Positions 16,568 to 25,479 are shown, numbered from the stretch's first letter. The stretch: DNA of 48,887 bases from Gammaproteobacteria bacterium (GCA_030066085.1 JASJCI010000042.1:1-48887); one strand, 5' to 3'. The notes: a model not told the origin generated them from the sequence alone. Numbers and translations are program-made.

Positions 16568-17074
16568 TCAGCCGTCCTCGTAGTTCGGCGTCAGGCGGGT
16601 CCTGTCCTGGTCGGGATAGCGCAGGGAACCGGTCAGGCGCCAGTCCTCGGTCTGCAGGTAAAGATTCCAGCGGCCTTCACCCTCGAGATCGAGCCTGCCT
16701 TCCAGCAGCCGGTTTTCGACCCGGGTCAGGACCAGGGACTGGTCGCGCCCCGGAATCGTGCTGTGTACCAGCGCGAGCTCGATGTTGCCGCCGGGAATGA
16801 CGCTAACCTCGGGATCGAAACGTACGCGCAGTTCACCGTTGGCATCGATTTCGAGAGCCGCGGCGAGGCCCAGTTCGTGCGCCAGCCGGTCGCGTTCGAG
16901 GACGCGGTTGATCTGCTTGCCGTGCTTGTAATAGTCGTCGACCACCAGGCCATCGTAAGTCGTGATCGCCAGTGTCAGCAGGATCATACCTACGATCACG
17001 GCCACGGCCGGGATACCGATCATGAGCCAGACCAGCGGCTCCTGCTTCCAGCTTCGCTTTGCGGACTCGGCCAT
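16568..17074 (-). CDS. ccoH: CcoH/FixH cbb3 oxidase assembly protein
   Basis: A 168-aa single-helix inner-membrane protein. The helix is WLMIGIPAVAVIVGMILLTLAITT (quoted in part: VAVIVGMILLTLAI, residues 24-40), followed by YDGLVVDDYYKHGKQINR, the diagnostic FixH motif, and a periplasmic beta domain. FixH stabilises early cbb3 subcomplexes. It starts in a TGATG overlap with the ccoG stop, which fixes the start. Confidence 0.9.
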   Translation of the reverse strand: MAESAKRSWKQEPLVWLMIGIPAVAVIVGMILLTLAITTYDGLVVDDYYKHGKQINRVLERDRLAHELGLAAALEIDANGELRVRFDPEVSVIPGGNIELALVHSTIPGRDQSLVLTRVENRLLEGRLDLEGEGRWNLYLQTEDWRLTGSLRYPDQDRTRLTPNYEDG

Positions 17075-18468
17075 CACAGCCTTCCCGGCCCGACGAAGCG
17101 GGCTTCCTCGACCACGCTGAGGTGGTTGGCGTCGAGCGCCTGCAGGTAAAACCGGACTTCGACACTGCGGTCTTCGAGGTTGAGCTCGTCGGCCTGGATG
17201 CGGGCCACGAGCTCGGCGACGCTGCCAGCTGCGACCCGAATATCGGGTTCGTCGAGCTGGAGGCGCAGGCCGTCGATACCCTCGGCGCGCAGTTCGTAGC
17301 GGTGCGACTGATCGTCCATGTTGAGGATTTTCAGGGTATACACGTTTTCGATCAAGCCGTCGCGGGTTTCGCGATACAGCGAGTTGCGGTCGCGGATCAC
17401 GTCGAGATCGAGCGGTATTCGCTGCGCGAGGTTGGTCAGCAGCAGTCCGCAAAGGGTCAGCAGGATGGTCGCGTAGACCAGGATTCGCGGCCGCACGATA
17501 TGCTGTTTCTTGCCCTCGGCCGAGTTTTCGGTCGTATAGCGCACCAGCCCGCGGGGATAATTCATCTTGTCCATGATTTCGTCGCAGGCATCGATGCAGG
17601 CGGAGCAGGCGATACACTCGTACTGCAGGCCATCGCGAATATCGATACCGGTCGGACAGACCTGCACGCAGACGTTACAGTCGATGCAGTCGCCGAGGCC
17701 AACCGATTGCGGCTCGACTCCGCGACGGCGCGATCCGCGCGGTTCGCCACGCTCCGGGTGATAGGCGACGATCAGCGTGTCGGCGTCGAACATGGCGCTC
17801 TGGAAACGCGCGTAGGGGCACATGTACTTGCAGACCTGCTCGCGCATGAAGCCCGCGTTACCGTAGGTCGCGAAGCCGTAGAACAGGATCCAGAAGGTTT
17901 CCCAGGGCCCCAGGCTCAGCGTAACGAGGTTGTTGCCGAGCTCGCGGATCGGGGTGAAATAGGCTACGAAGGTGAAACCGGTCCACAGCGAGAATGCAAT
18001 CCATACCGTGTGTTTCAGCAGCTTGGTGCGAAACTTGGCGCCGCTCATCGGCGCCTTGTCGAGCTTCATGCGGCTGCCGCGTTTACCCTCGATCTTGCGT
18101 TCCATCCACAGGTAGGCTTCGGTCCAGACCGTCTGCGGGCAGGCGTAGCCGCACCAGACGCGTCCGATCAGCGCGGTGAAGAAAAACAGCGACAGGCCGG
18201 CGAGGATCAGCAGCGCCGCGAGATAGATGAAATCCTGCGGCCACAGGGTCAGGCCGAACAGGTAGAACTTGCGTGCCGGCAGGTCGAACAGGATGGCCTG
18301 GCGCCCGTCCCACTGCACCAGCGGCATGATGTAGTAGATACCGAGCAGGACCACCACCGACAGCATGCGCAGGCGGGTAAAGCGACCGCCGATCTCGCGC
18401 GGGTAAATTTTCTTGTGCGCCTCGTAAAGGCTCTGCAGAGGAACTTCTGCCTGTTGCGCCACCGTCAT
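17074..18468 (-). CDS. ccoG: CcoG/FixG cbb3 maturation ferredoxin-like protein
   Basis: A membrane protein of 464 aa with several helices and polyferredoxin motifs: WCGYACPQTVW, REQVCKYMCPYARFQ, and the paired 4Fe-4S sets CIDCNVCVQVCPTGID and CIACSACIDACDE. A C-terminal Ig-like periplasmic domain follows from about residue 350. Family work links CcoG to reduction of Cu(II) for cbb3 assembly. It sits between a small unknown membrane gene and ccoH. Confidence 0.94.
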   Translation of the reverse strand: MTVAQQAEVPLQSLYEAHKKIYPREIGGRFTRLRMLSVVVLLGIYYIMPLVQWDGRQAILFDLPARKFYLFGLTLWPQDFIYLAALLILAGLSLFFFTALIGRVWCGYACPQTVWTEAYLWMERKIEGKRGSRMKLDKAPMSGAKFRTKLLKHTVWIAFSLWTGFTFVAYFTPIRELGNNLVTLSLGPWETFWILFYGFATYGNAGFMREQVCKYMCPYARFQSAMFDADTLIVAYHPERGEPRGSRRRGVEPQSVGLGDCIDCNVCVQVCPTGIDIRDGLQYECIACSACIDACDEIMDKMNYPRGLVRYTTENSAEGKKQHIVRPRILVYATILLTLCGLLLTNLAQRIPLDLDVIRDRNSLYRETRDGLIENVYTLKILNMDDQSHRYELRAEGIDGLRLQLDEPDIRVAAGSVAELVARIQADELNLEDRSVEVRFYLQALDANHLSVVEEARFVGPGRL

Positions 18469-18483
18469 GACTCCTGTCTGCGC

Positions 18484-18753
18484 TTACGGATTGTGTCTGG
18501 CCGTCAGTCGACAGTTCGAAATTGCAAAATAAAGTGTGCCCCAACTCGACAGGATGCACAGCAGCCAGAACAGGAGAAAACCGATGCTGTAGGCCGCCAG
18601 CGGGCTGATGTCGATATCGAGGTTGTAGGGGATAAGATCACGGGGATCGAAGGCCGAGAAGAAGACTCCGCTGGCGACGATGGCCATCGCGAACGATGGC
18701 CACAATACCGAGATGAACTGCTGCGTCAGCGAAATGCTCTTCATCTCCTCCAT
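18484..18753 (-). CDS. small two-helix membrane protein between ccoP and ccoG
   Basis: An 89-aa protein that I do not recognise. It begins MEEMKSISLTQQFISVLW and has two hydrophobic segments, about residues 15-31 (PSFAMAIVASGVFFSAF) and 52-75, joined by the loop DPRDLIPYNLDIDISP. The start at 18753 follows ccoP by six bases, and it ends 15 bases before ccoG, so it belongs to the oxidase operon. Its place suggests a role in oxidase assembly or stability. It is not CcoQ, which is present separately. Confidence 0.72.
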   Translation of the reverse strand: MEEMKSISLTQQFISVLWPSFAMAIVASGVFFSAFDPRDLIPYNLDIDISPLAAYSIGFLLFWLLCILSSWGTLYFAISNCRLTARHNP

Positions 18754-18759
18754 GCGAGG

Positions 18760-19668
18760 CTACTCGGCCCCTTGCGAGATGTCGTAGATGTAGGCAGTCA
18801 AGAGGTGCACCTTGGCTTCGCCGAGAAATTCGCCGAAGGCCGGCATCTGGCCGTTGCGTCCCTTGATCAGCGACTCGGAGATCTTCGAAATCGAGCCGCC
18901 GTAGAGCCAGACATCGTCGGTCAGGTTGGGTGCACCGAGCGCGGTGTTACCCTTGCCATTGATACCGTGACAGGCGACGCAGAACATCTGGTACTTGGCC
19001 TCGCCCTTGTCCGCCAGTTCGTCGATCGTCGCGCGGTTGGACAGGCGCAGCAGGTACTGGGTCATCTCGTTGATGCCGGCTTCGCCGCCGAGCGCGGCTT
19101 CCCAGGCCGGCATGACCGCGTTGCGGCCATACAGCAGGGTCGCCTTGATGCTGTCCGGATCGCCGCCCCACTGCCAGTCGGCGTCGCGCAGGTTAGGAAA
19201 GCCGCGCGCGCCGCGTGCATCCGATCCGTGGCAGGTCGCACAGTAGTTCAGGTACAGCCGCTCGCCGATCTTGAGCGCCTGTTCGTCGTTGATCAGGTCG
19301 AGTATTGCGGTCTGCTGGTAACGCTCGAACAGCGGTCCGACCTCGGCCTCGACGCGCGCCACCTCGGCTTCGTACTGGCCCTTCGAGGTCCAGTTCAAAA
19401 ATCCGCTGAAATGCCCGAGGCCGGGATAGAGCAGCAGGTAAAATCCGCCGAAAGCCAGCGTCACGTAGAACAGGCCGAGCCACCAGCGCGGCAGCGGGTT
19501 GTTCAGTTCGGTCAGGTCGCCGTCCCAGACATGGCCGGTGGTCTCCACTTCGTCTTTTTTCTGGAAGCCGGCGGTCATCCAGCGGATCAGCCAGACACAG
19601 GCGAGAATACTGAGAACCGTGGCGATCGCGATGTACCAGTGCCAGAAATCGCTGTTGAAGTCTGCCAT
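18760..19668 (-). CDS. ccoP: cbb3 cytochrome c oxidase subunit III (diheme)
   Basis: A 302-aa membrane-anchored diheme cytochrome c that passes electrons to CcoO and CcoN. Two membrane helices (about 9-31 and 62-84, containing PRWWLGLFYVTLAFGGFYLL) precede two c-type domains with CATCH and CVACH heme motifs and distal Met in AVMPAW and GQMPAFGE. The two-helix form is the common CcoP architecture in proteobacteria. The ATG at 19668 follows ccoQ by four bases. Confidence 0.96.
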   Translation of the reverse strand: MADFNSDFWHWYIAIATVLSILACVWLIRWMTAGFQKKDEVETTGHVWDGDLTELNNPLPRWWLGLFYVTLAFGGFYLLLYPGLGHFSGFLNWTSKGQYEAEVARVEAEVGPLFERYQQTAILDLINDEQALKIGERLYLNYCATCHGSDARGARGFPNLRDADWQWGGDPDSIKATLLYGRNAVMPAWEAALGGEAGINEMTQYLLRLSNRATIDELADKGEAKYQMFCVACHGINGKGNTALGAPNLTDDVWLYGGSISKISESLIKGRNGQMPAFGEFLGEAKVHLLTAYIYDISQGAE

Positions 19669-19672
19669 GAAA

Positions 19673-19843
19673 TTACTCCGATGAAGGTTTGTTCTTGTTG
19701 CCATCGACTTCGTCGGTGAACGGCAGGTTTGCCGCCTCGTCGAAGTCCGCCTTGCGCTTGCTGCTGTAGGCCCAGACCACGATACCCAGGAAGACAACCA
19801 GGATAACGATGCTCCAGATGGATTGAATCAGGGTGAAATCCAT
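19673..19843 (-). CDS. ccoQ: CcoQ small cbb3 oxidase subunit
   Basis: A 56-residue protein that short-gene filters would miss. It begins MDFTLIQSIWSIVILVV and has one helix (about residues 6-25), then AYSSKRKADFDEAANLPF, the hallmark CcoQ/FixQ motif with basic and acidic ends. CcoQ stabilises the oxidase. It lies six bases after ccoO and four before ccoP. Confidence 0.93.
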   Translation of the reverse strand: MDFTLIQSIWSIVILVVFLGIVVWAYSSKRKADFDEAANLPFTDEVDGNKNKPSSE

Positions 19844-19849
19844 GCCCGC

Positions 19850-20461
19850 TTACCTGGTCTTGATCGCGGTGCCGAGGCCCTGCAGGTACGCGATGATCGC
19901 GTCCATCTCGGTCTTGCCCTCGAGTTCCTGGGGCGCGGCCTCGATCTGGGCGTCGGTGTAGGGCACGCCGAGCGTGCGCAGGGTTTCCATCTTGGCCTGG
20001 ATATCGCTGCCGTCGAGTTCGGTGGTCTCGAGCCAGGGGTAACCGGGCATGATCGACTCGGGTACGACGTCGCGCGGGTTGATCAGGTGCACCCGCTGCC
20101 ATTCGTCGCTGTAGCGCCCGCCGACCCGATGCAGATCGGGGCCGGTGCGCTTGGAGCCCCACTGGAAGGGTCGGTCGTAGACGTATTCGCCGGCGACCGA
20201 GTAGTGGCCGTAACGTTCGGTTTCGGCGCGGAAGGGACGAATCATCTGCGAGTGGCAGACGTAGCAGCCTTCGCGTACGTAGATGTCGCGTCCCTCGAGG
20301 CGCAGCGGTGAATAGGGTTCGACCCCGGTGACCGGCTCGGTCAGCGACTGCTGGAAGAACAAGGGTACGATCTGAACCAGGCCGCCGATCGAGATCGTGA
20401 TGACGATCAGAATCATCATCAGGCCGATATTTCTTTCTACTTTATCGTGAGCTGTTGCCAT
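19850..20461 (-). CDS. ccoO: cbb3 cytochrome c oxidase subunit II (monoheme)
   Basis: A 203-aa membrane-anchored cytochrome c. One N-terminal helix (residues 12-36) is followed by the heme motif CYVCH in [17 protein letters not shown] and the distal Met region in SIMPGYPWL. It carries electrons from CcoP to the CcoN heme centre. It sits 16 bases downstream of ccoN. Confidence 0.96.
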   Translation of the reverse strand: MATAHDKVERNIGLMMILIVITISIGGLVQIVPLFFQQSLTEPVTGVEPYSPLRLEGRDIYVREGCYVCHSQMIRPFRAETERYGHYSVAGEYVYDRPFQWGSKRTGPDLHRVGGRYSDEWQRVHLINPRDVVPESIMPGYPWLETTELDGSDIQAKMETLRTLGVPYTDAQIEAAPQELEGKTEMDAIIAYLQGLGTAIKTR

Positions 20462-20477
20462 GATCTTGCCTCGTTAC

Positions 20478-21899
20478 TCAGTGGGCGCTTGCGGGGGTGG
20501 GAATTTCGACTTCCACCGGCTTGGCGTCAGCGATACTGCGCCACAGGTTGTAGGCCATCACGACCGCGCCGAGCAGGAAGAAGGCGCCGCCGAGCGTGCG
20601 CACGATGTAGTAGGGGTGCAGCGCCTGCACGCTCTCGACGAAACTGTAGGTCAGCGTGCCGTCGGTATTGACCGCGCGCCACATCAGGCCCTGCATGATG
20701 CCGGCCACCCACATCGACGAGATATACAGCACGATGCCGATAGTCGAGGTCCAGAAGTGCACCTCGACCAGGCGCAGGCTGTAGAGCTCGCGGCCGAACA
20801 GGCGCGGGATCAGGTAGTACATCGCGCCCATCGACACCAGTGCAACCCAGCCGAGCGCGCCGGAGTGCACGTGGCCGATGGTCCAGTCGGTGTAGTGCGA
20901 CAGCGCGTTGACCGTCTTGATCGACATCATCGGGCCCTCGAAAGTCGACATGCCGTAGAACGAAATCGATACGATCAGCAGGCGCAGGACCGGGTCGGTG
21001 CGCAGCTTGTGCCAGGCGCCGGACAGGGTCATGATGCCGTTGATCATGCCGCCCCAGGATGGCGCCAGCAGGATCAGCGACATGATCATGCCGAGCGACT
21101 GCGCCCAGTCGGGCAGCGCGGTGTAGTGCAGATGGTGCGGTCCGGCCCAGATGTAGGTGAACACCAGTGCCCAGAAATGCACCACCGACAGGCGATAGGA
21201 ATAAACCGGGCGCCCGGCCTGCTTGGGCACGAAGTAGTACATGATGCCGAGGAAACCGGCGGTCAGGAAGAAGCCGACCGCGTTATGCCCGTACCACCAC
21301 TGCACCATCGCGTCCTGGACACCGGCGTAAGCCGAGTAGGATTTCCAGAAGCTGACCGGCAGGGCCATGCTGTTGAAGATGTGCAGTACCGCCACCGTGA
21401 TGATGAACGCGCCAAAGAACCAGTTGGCAACATAGATGTGCGGGATCTTGCGCTTGAGAATGGTGCCGAAGAACACCAGCGCGTAGGCTACCCACACCAG
21501 CGTGATCAGGATGTCGATCGGCCATTCGAGTTCGGCGTATTCCTTGCTGGTAGTGATACCGAGCGGCAGCGTGATCGCGGCCGCCAGGATGACCAGCTGC
21601 CAGCCCCAGAAGGTAAACGCGGCCAGTGCCGGGAACGCAAGTTTGGCGTGGCAGGTATGCTGCACCACGTAGTACGAGCAGGCGAACAGCGCGCAGCCGC
21701 CGAAGGCGAAGATAACCGCGTTGGTATGCAGCGGGCGCAGGCGGCTGAAGGTCAGCCAGGGCAGGTCGAAGTTCAGCGCGGGCCAGGCCAGCTGGGCGGC
21801 GATCACCACACCGACCAGCATACCGACGAGACCCCAGACGATCGTCATGATCGCGAACTGGCGCACCACCTTGTAATTGTAGGTTTCAGAGTTGTTCAT
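20478..21899 (-). CDS. ccoN: cbb3 cytochrome c oxidase catalytic subunit I
   Basis: The heme-copper oxidase catalytic subunit, 473 aa with about twelve helices. Visible landmarks include [15 protein letters not shown] (low-spin heme His), [16 protein letters not shown] (Cu-B His and cross-linked Tyr region), [14 protein letters not shown] (the two adjacent Cu-B His) and [12 protein letters not shown] (heme b3 ligand). It reduces oxygen with high affinity and pumps protons. A hairpin lies between the upstream Yip1 gene and this start, with no T-tract, so both genes may share the FNR promoter at 22618. Confidence 0.97.
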   Translation of the reverse strand: MNNSETYNYKVVRQFAIMTIVWGLVGMLVGVVIAAQLAWPALNFDLPWLTFSRLRPLHTNAVIFAFGGCALFACSYYVVQHTCHAKLAFPALAAFTFWGWQLVILAAAITLPLGITTSKEYAELEWPIDILITLVWVAYALVFFGTILKRKIPHIYVANWFFGAFIITVAVLHIFNSMALPVSFWKSYSAYAGVQDAMVQWWYGHNAVGFFLTAGFLGIMYYFVPKQAGRPVYSYRLSVVHFWALVFTYIWAGPHHLHYTALPDWAQSLGMIMSLILLAPSWGGMINGIMTLSGAWHKLRTDPVLRLLIVSISFYGMSTFEGPMMSIKTVNALSHYTDWTIGHVHSGALGWVALVSMGAMYYLIPRLFGRELYSLRLVEVHFWTSTIGIVLYISSMWVAGIMQGLMWRAVNTDGTLTYSFVESVQALHPYYIVRTLGGAFFLLGAVVMAYNLWRSIADAKPVEVEIPTPASAH

Positions 21900-21917
21900 C
21901 TATTTTTACCTCGATGG

Positions 21918-21935
21918 CTGCCGGGAGCCCGGCAG
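21918..21935 (-). other. hairpin between the Yip1 gene and ccoN
   Basis: The 18 bases form CTGCCGG / CCGGCAG with a four-base loop, 19 bases before the ccoN start. No T-run follows, so it is more likely an mRNA processing or stability hairpin than a terminator. Confidence 0.4.
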
Positions 21936-21955
21936 GTCAATCGTTAAGCCGAAAA

Positions 21956-22558
21956 TCAGTAGGTGAATACCGGTTGCAGACCCATGCCCCACAGCAGTGC
22001 GGTCATCGCCAGCAGTGACACCAGCGCCACCAGTCCGACCGCGAGCACCGCGGATGCGTACAGGAATCCGCGCTCGGTGGGAATTTCCATCAGGGTCGGC
22101 AGGCCCGAATACAACAGATAAACCGTGTAGGCCAGCGCCGGCAGGCCGATCAGCATGTTCAGCCACAGCACCGGGTAGACCTGCATGACGCCGATCAGGA
22201 ATAGCGGCGTGGCGGTGTAGGCCGCCAGCGCGATCGACAGCGGCAGCGGCTTTTCCAGGTCGTAGGCCTTGCCGAGCAGGTGGATCATCCAGCCGATGGT
22301 GTAGACGCCGATCAACAGTGCGAGGTAGTAGATCACGGCGATAGATATCGCGGAATCACCGGTAATCTTGATCGGGTCGCCGACACCGATCCGCCAGCCG
22401 ACCTGGGTGGTGCCGATATAGCCCGAAACTGCCGGAATCGCGGCGAGAATCAATACGTGGCCTATCGGTATGGAACCGGTAGATTTGTAGTGATCGCGAA
22501 TCTTTTCCCATTCGCGGGCGGGATCGGTAAACAGACCGATGGTGTGCTGTATGAACAT
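21956..22558 (-). CDS. Yip1-domain membrane protein heading the cbb3 operon
   Basis: A 200-aa integral membrane protein with about five helices. N-terminal PAREWEKIRDH followed by helices is the typical start of bacterial Yip1-family (YIP1 domain) proteins, whose function in bacteria is unknown. It is the first gene behind a perfect FNR box and -10, with a predicted leader of about 26 bases, and ccoN follows 56 bases on. This suggests co-induction with the oxidase; a direct role in oxidase biogenesis is only inferred. Confidence 0.82.
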   Translation of the reverse strand: MFIQHTIGLFTDPAREWEKIRDHYKSTGSIPIGHVLILAAIPAVSGYIGTTQVGWRIGVGDPIKITGDSAISIAVIYYLALLIGVYTIGWMIHLLGKAYDLEKPLPLSIALAAYTATPLFLIGVMQVYPVLWLNMLIGLPALAYTVYLLYSGLPTLMEIPTERGFLYASAVLAVGLVALVSLLAMTALLWGMGLQPVFTY

Positions 22559-22590
22559 GGCCCCTACAATTTTTCGGATTATTGCCGCGG

Positions 22591-22631
22591 ATTATTAATG
22601 AACTGGGTTTCCCGATATTGATGCAGATCAA
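22591..22631 (-). promoter_or_regulatory. FNR-box promoter of the Yip1-ccoNOQP operon
   Basis: TTGATGCAGATCAA (22618-22631) is a perfect FNR consensus site. On the minus strand AATAAT (22596-22591) is a 5-of-6 -10 located 21 bases past the box, close to class II spacing. The box also lies 82-95 bases before ccoI on the plus strand, but no convincing -10 at the right spacing was seen in that direction. Confidence 0.8.
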
Positions 22632-22712
22632 CTATGAGGGGTATACGATAGGCACCATGCCAACTCCCGGGTTGGATGACGTTTTGCGAACTTGTTAGAG
22701 AAAAGCCTGACC

Positions 22713-25187
22713 ATGACCCTGCCCGGCGCCAGCGCCGATATCGAACCCCCGCGCGGCGTCGCGCCGGCGGCGAGTTGTTACCACTGCGGACTGCCGGTTC
22801 CGGACGGACTCGAGCTCGCAGTCGAGATCGACGGTGCCGAGCGCTCCATGTGCTGCGCCGGCTGCCAGGCGGTGGCGCAGGTTATCGTTGCCGCCGGGCA
22901 CGAAAACTACTACCGCGTGCGCACCGAAACGGCGCCGACCGGCGACCAGCTGCTGCCCGATTTCCTGCGTGAAACCGAAGTTTACGATCGCGCGGAGATC
23001 CAGCGCGAGTTCGTGCGCACGCTGGATACCGACCTGCGCGAGGCCAGCCTGATACTCGAGGGCATTACCTGCGCCGCCTGCGTCTGGCTCAACGAACAGT
23101 ACCTCGCCGCTTTGCCCGGCATCATCGACGTGCGCGTCAACTACGCCACCCAGCGTGCCTGGATCCGCTGGGACGACAGTCGCGTGAAGCTCTCCGAAAT
23201 CCTGCAGGCGGTGCGGCGCATCGGCTACCGCGCGCTGCCGTTCAACCCGGCGCAGCAGCAGGAGTCGCAGCAGCGCGAGCGCCGCCTGCAGCAGCGCCGG
23301 CTGGCGGTGGCGGGCCTGTTCGGCATGCAGGTCATGATGCTGTCGATCAGCCTCTATGCCGGCGCCTGGTCGGGTATGGAAGCCGGCTTCGAGCAGCTGT
23401 TCCGCTGGCTCAATCTCGGCCTGACCCTGCCGGTACTGCTGTACTCCGGCCTGCCGTTTTTCACCGCTGCCTGGCGTGACCTGAAGCGCGCGCAGGCGAG
23501 CATGGACCTGCCGGTGTCGCTCGGCATCGGCGGCGCGTTTCTTGCCAGTGCCTGGGCCACGCTGGCCGGCCACGGCGAGGTTTACTTCGACTCGGTGGTC
23601 ATGTTCGTGTTTTTCCTGTCGGCGAGCCGCTACTTCGAAACCCTGGCGCGCCATCGCTGCGCGGCTTCGGTCGAGCAGCTGGTGCAATCGATACCGCTTA
23701 CCGCAACCCGTATCGATGATGCGGGTGCCGAGGAATCGGTACCGGCGACACTGCTGGGCGTCGGCGATCGGTTGCTGATCAGGCCGGGCGAAACCGTGCC
23801 GGCCGATGGCGAGATCGAGGCCGGTTTCTCCGCCTTCGACGAATCGCTGCTGAACGGTGAAAGCACGCCGATCGAAAAATCCGCCGGCGACGCGGTGCTG
23901 GGCGGCAGCGTCAACCTGACCCAGCCGCTGGAGCTGCGCGTCACCGCGGTTGGCGCGGACACGGTCATGGCCGGCATCCAGCGCATGATCGAACGCGCGC
24001 AGTCCGATCGCCCGCCGCTGGCGCGGCTCGCCGACCGGGTCGCGTCACGCTTCATCTTCGGTGTACTGGCGGTGGTCGGCGCGGTGGCGTTTTACTGGTG
24101 GCAGCAGGATCCGGAGCGCTGGTTCGAAACCGCGCTGGCAGTGTTGATCGTAACCTGTCCATGCGCGCTGTCGCTGGCAACCCCGACCGCGATCAGCGCC
24201 ACGCTCGGACGCATGATGGAGCGCGGCCTGCTGGTGAGCCGGGCATCGGCGCTGGAAAAGCTGATCAGGGTCAGCCATGTCGTGTTCGACAAGACCGGTA
24301 CGCTGACGCTGGGGCGTCCGCAGCTGGAGGAGATCCTGCCGGCCGAAGGCGTCAGCCGCGAGCAGGCCCTGACGCTCGCGGCCGCGCTCGAGATTCGCTC
24401 GGAGCATCCGCTGGCGCATGCCCTGTTGCAGGTCGCCGGTGACGGCAACCGGCTCAGCGCGGAGCAGGTCGAGAACGTGCCGGGTGGAGGCCTGCGCGGT
24501 CGCATCGACGGTCGCGACTGCTATATCGGCAGTGCCGACTTCGTCGTCGCCGAAACCGGTTTCGAGCTGCCGGCTGCCTGGCAGGCGCGCCTGCGCGACG
24601 GTGGCGCAACCGCCGTGATCCTGGCGCAGGCCGATGAAATGCTTGCGCTGTTCTGTTTTCGCGATCGCCTGCGCGACGACGCTGCAGCGCTCGTCGAGCG
24701 CCTGCGTGCCTCGGGCCGGCAGGTGATCCTGATGACCGGCGATCGTGCCGCGGCCGCGGCCGAGGTTGCCGCTGCCTGCGGCATCGAGGACGCTCGCGCC
24801 GGCATGTCGCCAGCGGACAAGATGGACGCGGTGCAGGCGCTGCAGGCAGAGGGCGCGCGCGTATTGATGGTTGGTGACGGTATCAATGACGCCCCGGTAC
24901 TGTCGGCGGCGGACGTATCGATAGCGATGGGCGGCGCCAGTGCGCTGGCCAAGGTCAACGCCGATATCGTGCTGCTCGGCAACCGGCTGGAGGCGGTGGC
25001 GGAAGCGCTGGCTCGTGCCGCGCGTAACCAGCGCGTGGTGCGCCAGAACCTCGCCTGGGCATTAGGATACAATATCTCTGCGATTCCAGCCGCGGCAGCC
25101 GGCCTGGTCGCGCCTTGGGCAGCCGCGATCGGCATGTCGCTGAGCTCGCTGCTGGTCGTATTGAACGCAACGAGGCTTACCCGTTAA
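22713..25187 (+). CDS. ccoI: CcoI/FixI copper-exporting P1B-type ATPase
   Basis: An 824-aa copper P-type ATPase that delivers copper for cbb3 maturation. An N-terminal Cys-rich region (CYHCGLPVP and CCAGCQAV) is typical of CcoI. A heavy-metal-associated domain with GITCAACVW follows, then the membrane CPCALSLATP motif, the DKTGTLT phosphorylation site, SEHPLAHAL (HP locus) and VGDGINDAPVLSAADV. The ATG at 22713 is chosen over an in-frame TTG at 22692; both are possible. It overlaps ccoS by TAATG. Confidence 0.94.
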   Translation: MTLPGASADIEPPRGVAPAASCYHCGLPVPDGLELAVEIDGAERSMCCAGCQAVAQVIVAAGHENYYRVRTETAPTGDQLLPDFLRETEVYDRAEIQREFVRTLDTDLREASLILEGITCAACVWLNEQYLAALPGIIDVRVNYATQRAWIRWDDSRVKLSEILQAVRRIGYRALPFNPAQQQESQQRERRLQQRRLAVAGLFGMQVMMLSISLYAGAWSGMEAGFEQLFRWLNLGLTLPVLLYSGLPFFTAAWRDLKRAQASMDLPVSLGIGGAFLASAWATLAGHGEVYFDSVVMFVFFLSASRYFETLARHRCAASVEQLVQSIPLTATRIDDAGAEESVPATLLGVGDRLLIRPGETVPADGEIEAGFSAFDESLLNGESTPIEKSAGDAVLGGSVNLTQPLELRVTAVGADTVMAGIQRMIERAQSDRPPLARLADRVASRFIFGVLAVVGAVAFYWWQQDPERWFETALAVLIVTCPCALSLATPTAISATLGRMMERGLLVSRASALEKLIRVSHVVFDKTGTLTLGRPQLEEILPAEGVSREQALTLAAALEIRSEHPLAHALLQVAGDGNRLSAEQVENVPGGGLRGRIDGRDCYIGSADFVVAETGFELPAAWQARLRDGGATAVILAQADEMLALFCFRDRLRDDAAALVERLRASGRQVILMTGDRAAAAAEVAAACGIEDARAGMSPADKMDAVQALQAEGARVLMVGDGINDAPVLSAADVSIAMGGASALAKVNADIVLLGNRLEAVAEALARAARNQRVVRQNLAWALGYNISAIPAAAAGLVAPWAAAIGMSLSSLLVVLNATRLTR

Positions 25188-25372
25188 TGGAAGTGCTTTA
25201 CCTGCTGATCCCGATTTCCCTGCTTATTCTCGGTGGTATTCTGTGGCTGTTGTTCTGGGCCGTGCGCAGCGGTCAGTTCGACGACATGGAGGGTCCGGCG
25301 CACCGGATCCTGATGGACGAGGACAAGGTTGTCGACGAGCAAAAAAATAGCCGGCGGGGAGGCACCGGCTAG
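25187..25372 (+). CDS. ccoS: CcoS cbb3 oxidase maturation protein
   Basis: A 61-aa single-helix protein, start in the TAATG overlap with ccoI. It has MEVLYLLIPISLLILGG as helix and the CcoS signature WAVRSGQFDDMEGPAHRIL. CcoS is needed for cofactor insertion into CcoN. Its last codons overlap, on the opposite strand, a terminator hairpin that serves hemN or the candidate small RNA. Confidence 0.93.
   Translation: MEVLYLLIPISLLILGGILWLLFWAVRSGQFDDMEGPAHRILMDEDKVVDEQKNSRRGGTG
25341..25371 (-). terminator. intrinsic terminator for minus-strand transcripts (sRNA and/or hemN)
   Basis: On the minus strand a seven-base perfect stem TAGCCGG / CCGGCTA with a ten-base C-rich loop is directly followed by seven T. 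This is a strong rho-independent terminator and lies inside the 3' end of ccoS on the other strand. Confidence 0.85.
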
Positions 25373-25404
25373 AACACTCTTTGTGAACTATAGAGTAGGA
25401 GTCG
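25341..25404 (-). ncRNA. candidate FNR-activated small RNA (~64 nt)
   Basis: A class II FNR promoter (box 25439-25452, -10 TATAGT at 25416-25411) predicts a start near 25404 on the minus strand, and a strong terminator ends transcription at about 25341. No reading frame fits in between. The predicted RNA has CUCCU near its 5' end and CCUCCCC in the terminator loop, both complementary to Shine-Dalgarno sequences, as in loop-exposed seeds of some regulatory RNAs. It would be distinct from hemN, whose coding end lies at 25480. No homology is claimed; the alternative is that the hairpin is simply the hemN terminator. Confidence 0.55.
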
Positions 25405-25410
25405 AAGAGA

Positions 25411-25452
25411 ACTATACGAATAACCCTGCTCCGAGTAATTGATTCAGGTCAA
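25411..25452 (-). promoter_or_regulatory. FNR-box promoter between convergent ccoS and hemN
   Basis: Read on the minus strand, TTGACCTGAATCAA (25452-25439) matches the FNR consensus at 9 of 10 positions and TATAGT (25416-25411) matches a sigma-70 -10 at 5 of 6. The 22 bases between them are exactly the class II spacing. Both flanking genes end here, so the site cannot be a promoter for either of them. Confidence 0.7.
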
Positions 25453-25479
25453 TTACTGCGCCTAATTTCGAATCCTTGC

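Noticed and set aside
17059-19719. 886-codon plus-strand frame opposite ccoGP
   Set aside because: It is the antisense of unmistakable ccoG and ccoP with heme and ferredoxin motifs.
20460-21947. 495-codon plus-strand frame opposite ccoN
   Set aside because: Antisense shadow of ccoN; charged, repetitive translation without domain.
22618-22713. The 22618 FNR box as a class II promoter for ccoI
   Set aside because: No -10-like hexamer lies at the right distance on the plus strand, whereas a good one does on the minus strand.
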